Part shown: one piece after another, positions 57,238-64,000 of the stretch
Position numbering within the stretch: position 1 is the first letter of the stretch
How the letters are laid out: the number at the start of each line of letters is the position of its first letter
Assembly: GCA_026075535.2 (NCBI GenBank)
Contig: AP026539.1
Location: 9,796,001 to 9,860,000, forward strand
Source of the DNA: Tricholoma matsutake
Taxonomy: Eukaryota > Basidiomycota > Agaricomycetes > Agaricales > Tricholomataceae
Length of the DNA stretch: 64,000 nt
Reading direction: 5' to 3'
Made by a program: the position numbers and the translations under genes
Notes under the pieces: model-generated
The model's input: only the letters and a program-made list of their open reading frames with translations
Databases searched by the model: none
What the model was told of the DNA's origin: nothing

Positions 57238-57474
57238 TGCTGGGCATGTCACAAACGCGCCTTAATTGGCTGCGAACGACGTTGACTTCATCATCTCCAA
57301 ATTATAACCTTGTGCTCTTCGTGAGCTGCATTGCACTCCCGGTGAGCTGCATTAAAACCTAGGTTGACTAGGGTTTAATCACTCTGAAGGAGTGTTTTTT
57401 CTCCTGAGATTGTGAAATGTGTCTTCTCAGATAAAAGACTGATTGAGCACTTTTAACAGCCGCCACTACAAATC

Positions 57475-60400
57475 ATGTCTTCAACCCTTGAGAAGCTCGT
57501 CCAAACTTTTGATGGATCCAATTACATACAATGGGCTGACTCCATGAAGGCGTGGCTCAGGTCTCAGGGCCTCTGGCAAATAACTAGCGGGGCAGAAGTC
57601 AAACCGCCTCTGGCGCCTCCTTTGACAGCAACAAACACTACTCTCATAGCAGATGCTACTGCCAAGCTCCAGACCTGGAGCAACAAAAATGACCAGGCTA
57701 TTGGTAGCCTAGTGCTCCGCCTGGCCCCCTCCATTCAGCAGCGTGCCAACACCAAGGACACTGCTGAGGAGGTGTGGGACCTCATTCGCACTGATTATGG
57801 TGTCGATGGCCCCTCCCAAGTCTTTGCAGACTTTAGGTCTGCAATAGCAATCAAAATTCCGGCTGCAAATCCTGCACCAGAGATTGCTAAGATGGCTGAC
57901 AAGTTCGAGCGCCTCACAGCTGCCAATGTTGCCATCCCCGAACTAGTTCAGGCAATGATCCTACTTGCTGCAATGCTGTGCAAGTACAATTCTTTGTCCG
58001 CCACGGTCCTTAACACAACCACTACTAGTGCCTTGACATTTAACATGTCAAGGACTCCATTGTTGCTGAAGCCTCAAGGCCCACAGCAGTAGGAAAGCCC
58101 GCTGGCCAGCCTCAGGCCAACAAACTTTCCGCTGTCAAATGCAAAGGGGGAAACCCCAAATGGCAGCCCAAAGAAGGGCAAAACAACAATGGAGATTCAT
58201 CCCGAAAACATGGACGACGTGGGGACAAAAAGACTAAGGAGGAAAAGCCTAAAGAGAAACATACCCACCTCGCCTCCAGTGCCTTTACCACCATAAATGG
58301 TAATGGCACCATCATACCGCCGATACCGCTCATTCAGCACATCGAAAAATGCGACCACACTCCCACAAGGGATCCTCACCGCTGACTGCCTCCACAGGCA
58401 TATATGGGCGCAGCCTCTACCTCTCATTCAGTTTATGCCAAATATCAGCAAGCTCGAGACACCCTCGAGCAAATGCATCTTCTGCACACCACAAAAAATC
58501 TGTGACCACTGGAAGAGCACCTAACAGTGCGAGAAGGTAAGAGGAGGAGGATCGAACCAGAACTGAGAATCGAGGAGGTAGAAGATGACATCGTCTCCCT
58601 AGGATCCAAACCTCCGGTGTCTGATGAGGAAGTATGGAAAGCCATCGACGAGATGCTCATCGATGAACCCCTTGAAATGGGAGCATATGATGACAGGTCA
58701 GTCCTTTTCCCTGCCACAAGCACAAAGATTAATATTCCTATGAATACAGTGAACTTTTCATGTGAAATTTTACTGCTATTAAATGTATCATGGAATTATT
58801 TAGATCTTAATATATGTGTTATGTGTGCAAATGGAAATTGTAAGAAAGGTGCAGACTGGATCATGGATTCAGGCACATCAAAACACTTCACTGGTGAAAT
58901 GAAAGATTTCGCTTCCTATGAGCCTTTACCGAGAAAGTACTCTACCTTGGTCCAAACAGCCATGGGTACTACTCATATAGTAGGAAAAGGAGCAGTCTTC
59001 ATTAGACATCAGGTAGTATGTCATGGGAAGTCAGAGATGCATGAAACACAATTATACCCCGTCTACTACATACCTGACATTAATACTCGATTAATGTCAA
59101 TGGGCATCTTCTTACAAGACGGAAGTGATGTGCATGGTTCCTCCGCACACATTTCATTTATCGAGAAAGGAAACCCAATCATGCATTGTGTCCCTCTTAG
59201 GAGAAGTGACATGATTTATTGGGCTCGGACTCATATAATGAGCACCAAAAAGGTCAATGTCGCGACCATATACGTCGCTGACTACTTGACTTGGCATAGG
59301 CAACTTGGATACCCATCCAAAGAGGCGCTAGGGAAAATGCCTAATAGCACCATCAAATTCCCAAGGAAATTAATTATTCCTAAAGACAAAATTATATGTC
59401 CAGGGTGCGCTGAAGGGAAAATGACCTCAAAGTCTTTTCCAGAATCAAATTCACGTGCAGCAAAACCCTTTGAATTAATACATTCCGATCTAAAGGAACT
59501 CCCAGTACTATCGTACCACAAACATAAATACTTTATTGTATTTCTGGATGACAAAACATCACATATCTGGGTCCAATGCCTTAGAAAGAAGTCTGATGCT
59601 GCTGCAGCGATTAGACAATTTCAGGCAATGGCTTCGACCCAGTATGGCGCTACAATCAAGCACTGGTGTGTTGATCCAGGGGGGGAGTTCAAAGATCGTG
59701 AGCTACAAAATACGCTCAAGGATTTTGGCATCAAAATAGAGATGTCTGCACCCCACGTTCACCAACAGAACGGGCACGCAGAGCGCGCCATAAGGACAAT
59801 AATGGAAAAGTCGCAAACCCTGCGATTTACTGCTTGTCTACCACAATCATGGTGGGAATTTTGCATTGAACATGCAACACACCTATACAATCGAACCCCA
59901 ATAAGGCGCCTGAAATGGCTGACACCTTTTGAGGACCTGACAAAGTCCGCCCAGATCTAAACAATCTGAAGGTCTTCGGTTGCAGTGCTTACATCTATCT
60001 ACCCAAGGAGAAACGTCCAACCACATTAGCTCCTTGATTGGAGTTAATGATGTACCTTGGATTAGAAGATGGCATTAAAGCATACCGTTTCATGCAACTT
60101 AATGGTGCAATATTCATTGGTGCTATGGCACTATTTGATGAAACGTTGTTCCCATGCTGTCCTGGAGCTAAAACTCCTGCCAAGACAGACCTTGGTGATT
60201 TTCCACATCCAGAACCAGAAGATGATGACCACTCATCTGGAATGGATGGCAATGATTCTATACTGCCACCAAATCCGCCCCTTCCTCCATCATCGGAAGA
60301 TGATGATGATGATGTACCAAGTGAGCAAAAGGTGCATGATGATGCGACTGACACTCCTCCTCCACCGCCTCCAGTTACCACTGAGGACTTTCATCCAAGA

Positions 60401-62334
60401 TGTGAAGATCAACAGGAATGGCAGCAATTGCCCTGTTGATCAGGCAGGCAGAGGAACATCCCAAACTGTCCTGGCAATACCTATGGAGAGAAGCGACTCC
60501 CCTCTGACATAGAGAGAGACATTGCATGTGATCGATATTGGAAGAGATCTGTGGGTCAAGATTCAGATCATAACCGAACACAACCACGATCTCAACAACA
60601 AGAACTGGTTGCTGGACCAAGTTCGGCACCCCATGAGAGTGTGCCCAATTCCAATAATCAAGAACATGATCACCCAATGGGGGAACCGGATGAAGCAGGT
60701 TATATTAAAAAGATAACCAAGGAAGGTGGAGATAAGCTTATTCGCTGGCTGTTGTCAAAAGCAGTCAATCCATCAAGCGAAATAAGCCAAGTTCCAAACC
60801 AATTTCATGATATTGCACGCCTACCACGGCAGCAGCAACTTGAGTGGAAACAGGCTTGTCGTGAAGAATTAGAGGCTCTTCGCAAGCAACAAGTCTATGA
60901 CATCATCAATCTTCCACATGATCGAAAAACAATCAAAAACAGATGGGTTTTCTCCATGAAATTGGACAGAAGAAAATGAGCCAGACTCGTGGCCAAAGGC
61001 TTTTCACAAGTCAAAGGTGTTGACTTTGATGAGATTTCTCACCAGTAGTCCGCTATGAAACTGTATGCCTCATGTTTGCACTTGCATCTCTAGAAGGCAT
61101 GTATATGACCGGTCTAGATGTAAAAACTGCATTTTTATATGGCAAACTAGAAGAGGAGATCTATATGGATCAACCTGAGGGTTTCAGACTCGAGGGAAAA
61201 GAGCGCAAAGTAATGCGCTTACGCCGAGCATTGTATGGCCTTAAACAGGCCTCACTAGCATGGTGGAAAGAGCTGGAGGCATTTATGCGCACCATTGGGT
61301 TTGTGCACGCCAGCTCTGATGCCAGCATTTTCATACACAAGGATCCCAAGACAGGCAGCATTGTTATTGCGCTGGTCTATGTTGATGATGGCTTGTTCAT
61401 GGGGAAGAACAAGAAACTTGTGAATGAAAAGAAGAATGCTTGTCTGAAGCATTGGGAGTGCTGTAGTACTGAAAAAGTCACGGAATTCTTAGGCATGCGC
61501 GTCACCCAGACTGCAAGCAAAGTCAAACTTGATCAAACTGAATATCTCGCTAAAGTGCTCGAGAGGTTCAAGATGACAAATGCCAAAGCCGCCCCCACTC
61601 CACTCCCGACTGGTTACAAACCATCAGAAAACACAGCGATGCCAAACGCGGCGCTTAGATCGAAATATCAGTCTGTGATTGGATCTTTATTGTATCTGAT
61701 GCTCGGAACGCGACCTGATATCGCTTACGCAGTAATCAAGATGTCGCAATTCTTGGCTAATCCTAGCCAAGAACATCTAGACAAAGCAATGTACATCATG
61801 CGCTATCTGGTGGGAACCCAGAAATATAACATAGTCTACAATGGAGAGAAATCTGAAGGGCTACAAGCCTTCACAGATTCTGATTGGGCAGCTGACACTG
61901 TCAAACGTCGATCTACAATGGGTTACTTTGCTACTTTAGTGAGTGGCATTGTGTGCTGGCAGTCCCATTTACAAAAAACTGTAGCACTGTCATCCACAGA
62001 AGCCGAATATATGGCTCTCTCCGACACTTGTCAGCAGATAGTGTGGATAGAGTCCTTATTCTAGGAACTTGGATATATACTGAAGTGCATACCAATCTGC
62101 ACTGATAATCAGGGATCCATCTTTATCGGATCAAATCCAGTTCAGAAAAGAAGGACCAAACATATAGACATTTGCTACCACTATACCTGCGAATGCATAG
62201 AAAATGACAAAGTCACAGTCGTTTTCATTCCTGGAAGTGATAATCCGGCTGACATGTTCACAAAGAACCTTGGCGCCATCCTATTCAGGAAATTTAGAGA
62301 CTCTCTCGGAATTACTTTTGAGGTTCAAACTTAG
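57475..62334 (+). pseudogene. Copia-G gag-pol relic
   Basis: Gag starts MSSTLEKLVQTFDGSNYIQW (57475); a 1-nt loss near 58040 shifts the frame, and stops follow at 58383 and 58502. A long open piece (58527-59960) holds the protease (DWIMDSGTSKHFTGE) and integrase with HSDLKEL, CVDPGGEF (second Asp kept) and NGHAERAIR. A frameshift at about 59945, a TGA at 60036, another at 60438 and one near 60978 precede RT (LDVKTAFLYGKLEEEIYMDQ, LVYVDDGLFMG) and RNase H (AFTDSDWAADTVKRRSTMGY), which ends in a TAG at 62062 but continues in similarity to FTKNLGAILFRKF. It is the more decayed of the two sisters. Confidence 0.9.
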
Positions 62335-62366
62335 CTGCTTAGAGCACTTTACAGTTTGAGGGGGGG

Positions 62367-62625
62367 TGTTGAAATTAATTACCAATATTGTTGCATGTGC
62401 ATATTCTCCCACATTAATTACCAATATTGATACGTTTCATATGCATATTCCTCTGGAGTCATGTGATATCCTTACTATTATGTATATAAGGAGAACCTGT
62501 ACTGTAGTAGGAATATAGTGTTCTTACCTCTGCTAACCCTAGCTCTAAGTCTAACTAAACCCCAGGTAGGTTGTAAGGAACGTGTTGTCTCTTCCCCTGT
62601 GCAGCGTATATAGTCTGCTCCAACA
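62367..62625 (+). repeat. Copia-G 3' LTR (259 bp)
   Basis: Pairs with 56926-57225. Confidence 0.93.
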
Positions 62626-62630
62626 CCCCC

Positions 62631-63055
62631 CACATGGGAGTTGTACATCTGTCATCCGATAAAGGGCAGCAGGCGATGACTATTTGCTTACATAATGACG
62701 TGCTGACAATGGGTGACGCTACCTTAACTTGAGCTCGTCATAATACAACCAATCAACAACCCAGCATCTATTATTCTTATATCTAGCCACAAACTGAATA
62801 AACCCTCGAGAAAAGCTACTACTACTACTACTACTAGCAACTAGTAGTAAGCGCAAATGTGCCAGCTTAATTGATTTCATTCTTTCTGCCGAGTTGTGCC
62901 GACCATGGGAAAATGAGGTATTAGCGAGGCACAAATTTAGATCTGACGTCCGCCATCCTTGTGAGAGACCTTGTAACATTCATTGTTGATTCCCACCGCA
63001 CCTCGAGAGCGGCGCAGCCGCAGCACTTGTAATACACATAATAGTATAAAGCCAA
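62631..63055. other. border of the transposon island
   Basis: A 40-bp tract (62688-62727) repeats 55847-55887. A short CTA trinucleotide run lies near 62814-62836. No gene seen; the rest is presumably the 3' flank of the methyltransferase gene. Confidence 0.5.
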
Positions 63056-63979
63056 CTACACCCTCTGCCACACAACTATCCTTTCGTGTCCAACATGCGT
63101 CTCCATAGATACCGCAGGCACTTTATCCAACACCTTGACAAAGTTCTCGCCTAGGACTTCTGTGTAGTGTTCGACGCGAACAAAATGTGGTGGACCACCG
63201 GCATGGTATGGTTCAATTGGAAAGACCAAGGTGATAAGATATCCACCTGGTTTGAGGAGGGAGGTCATTTGGCGCCCCCAGTCAGGCCTGAGCGAGGGGG
63301 GGATGGCAACAAAGAATCTAAGACACATGTCAAGAAAAGAGAAACATAGTATCTCGCTCTGGGCACACACGTGTAATCATAAACAAGGTCTAACGGCTCG
63401 GATAACTTGAAGTTGAAGAAGTCCCCCTGCTCGAATTTCACTTTTCCTGCTGGAGGTGTTTCTTTAGATGCCAAATTCCTTGAAACTAACGTCAACATTT
63501 ACTCTGAGGGTTACAATAAGTATGTTTCTCACTTGCTGGCGATCTCGAGTGCTGTATCGGCGACATCCAAGCCGAGCGTGTCAAGGCCTAGCGTGGACGC
63601 AATGTAAATTACATCATAGCCCTACAATCGGCATTTTCAACCTCCTATCATGATGCGCTTGTCCATAGACTTACCGCTCCGCACCCGGGAACGAGAGCAC
63701 GTCCTGCTCTAGGAAACGCAATTTCTCCGGATTCGATTACGTCTCGCAACGGGGGTTGAAAATCTCCGCCATCCCAGGGCGTAATCTTCGCTTGCCTGTT
63801 TTTTTACATAACATTCAAAAGCGCCGCCGGATACCAATGGTTATGCTGGCTTACCAGGCTGTATTCCATGTCTTCGGATCGTCCTTGTTGATGAGAGTAC
63901 GAAGCTTTTCTCTGTCAGACGGCGAAATGAATGCAGACCCCTCTGTCTGAGAAGGACCTTCAGGGGATATGCTTGCCAT
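63056..63979 (-). CDS. thiol/halide methyltransferase-like SAM enzyme (TPMT family)
   Basis: Five exons (63979-63855, 63795-63675, 63621-63533, 63478-63371, 63317-63056) join in frame into 234 residues, close to the family length; introns are 59, 53, 54 and 53 nt. Motif I for SAM binding is ALVPGCGAGYDV (about residues 77-88, split by intron 2). AWQAKITPWDGG precedes it, as in TPMT-family proteins. GLDVADTALEIA is the acidic loop, FEQGDFFNFK and PLDLVYDYTFFVAIPPSLR the motif around the active site, and LLKPGGYLITLVFP a late strand. Such enzymes methylate thiols, thiocyanate or halides in the cytosol, often for detoxification. The start follows a short leader near the window's edge; no targeting signal is seen. 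Every splice keeps the frame, so the gene looks intact. Substrate cannot be told from sequence. Confidence 0.88.
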
Positions 63980-64000
63980 GACTCAGTGGTTGTTCTGGAG

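Larger units (their letters stand above)
56926..62625 (+). mobile_element. Copia-G: older sister of Copia-F with a different U3, TSD CCCCC
   Basis: LTRs at 56926-57225 (300 bp) and 62367-62625 (259 bp); CCCCC at 56921-56925 and 62626-62630. Internal sequence closely follows Copia-F, with the same primer site at 57226 and the same purine run before the 3' LTR. The first half of the LTR (U3) is unrelated to that of Copia-F, whereas the TATA/R/U5 part is nearly the same. Confidence 0.93.

Overview
This window is eukaryotic nuclear DNA, almost certainly from a mushroom-forming fungus (Basidiomycota, Agaricomycetes). The host genes carry many introns of about 48-67 nt with GT-AG ends. The gene families (a GH16 glucanase with a YIWFW-type core, an Atp19-like ATP synthase subunit, a one-domain P-loop GTPase) fit that group. 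The transposons are typical of such genomes: chromodomain Gypsy elements, Copia elements, a Tnp2-type DNA transposase and a Pif1/Helitron-like helicase. I cannot name the species. Splice models were built by hand from reading frame and splice consensus.

Layout. Bases 1-9.7 kb are a compact host block: the 3' end of an unknown gene (+), a decayed copy of a protease-like family (-), a mitochondrial carrier of ornithine-carrier type (+), a coiled-coil/Ser-rich protein (-), an Atp19-like ATP synthase subunit k (-), a small GTPase-like protein (-) and a 10-exon GH16 glucanase (-). Bases 9.7-62.6 kb are a transposon island. The window closes with an intact thiol-methyltransferase-like gene (63056-63979, -).

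The island is highly ordered. A Copia element (10808-15657, TSD GTGAT) sits in a helicase relic. A Tnp2 transposase gene (17550 onward, +) is split by a stack of nested LTR retrotransposons, each bounded by an exact target-site duplication: Gypsy-A (18206-46338, TTCCT) contains Gypsy-B (22873-44975, CACAT), which contains Gypsy-C of the same family in inverse orientation (28256-42991, CCAAT), which contains Gypsy-D (30284-37692, ATTAG). Two copies of an LTR-like repeat E (23430-24593 and 37821-38907) sit in B and C. After in-silico excision A is about 6.0 kb, B and C are both about 6.2 kb and D is 7.4 kb. Further right are a 5'-truncated Copia (-) and two sister Copia elements in direct order (50058-55752, TSD CAAAA; 56926-62625, TSD CCCCC).

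Priming signals differ by superfamily. All three Gypsy families have a 10-11 nt tract starting 2 nt beyond the 5' LTR that is the exact complement of a tract inside the LTR about 30 nt after a TATA-like box, the layout of Tf1/sushi self-priming. The three complete Copia elements instead carry GGTTATGGGCCC directly after the LTR, which matches the anticodon arm of initiator tRNA-Met. Most elements are decayed, with many TGA stops at former CGA codons, but the gag ORFs of B and C are open and Copia-F is only lightly damaged. Gypsy-D carries an extra zinc-knuckle ORF after pol.
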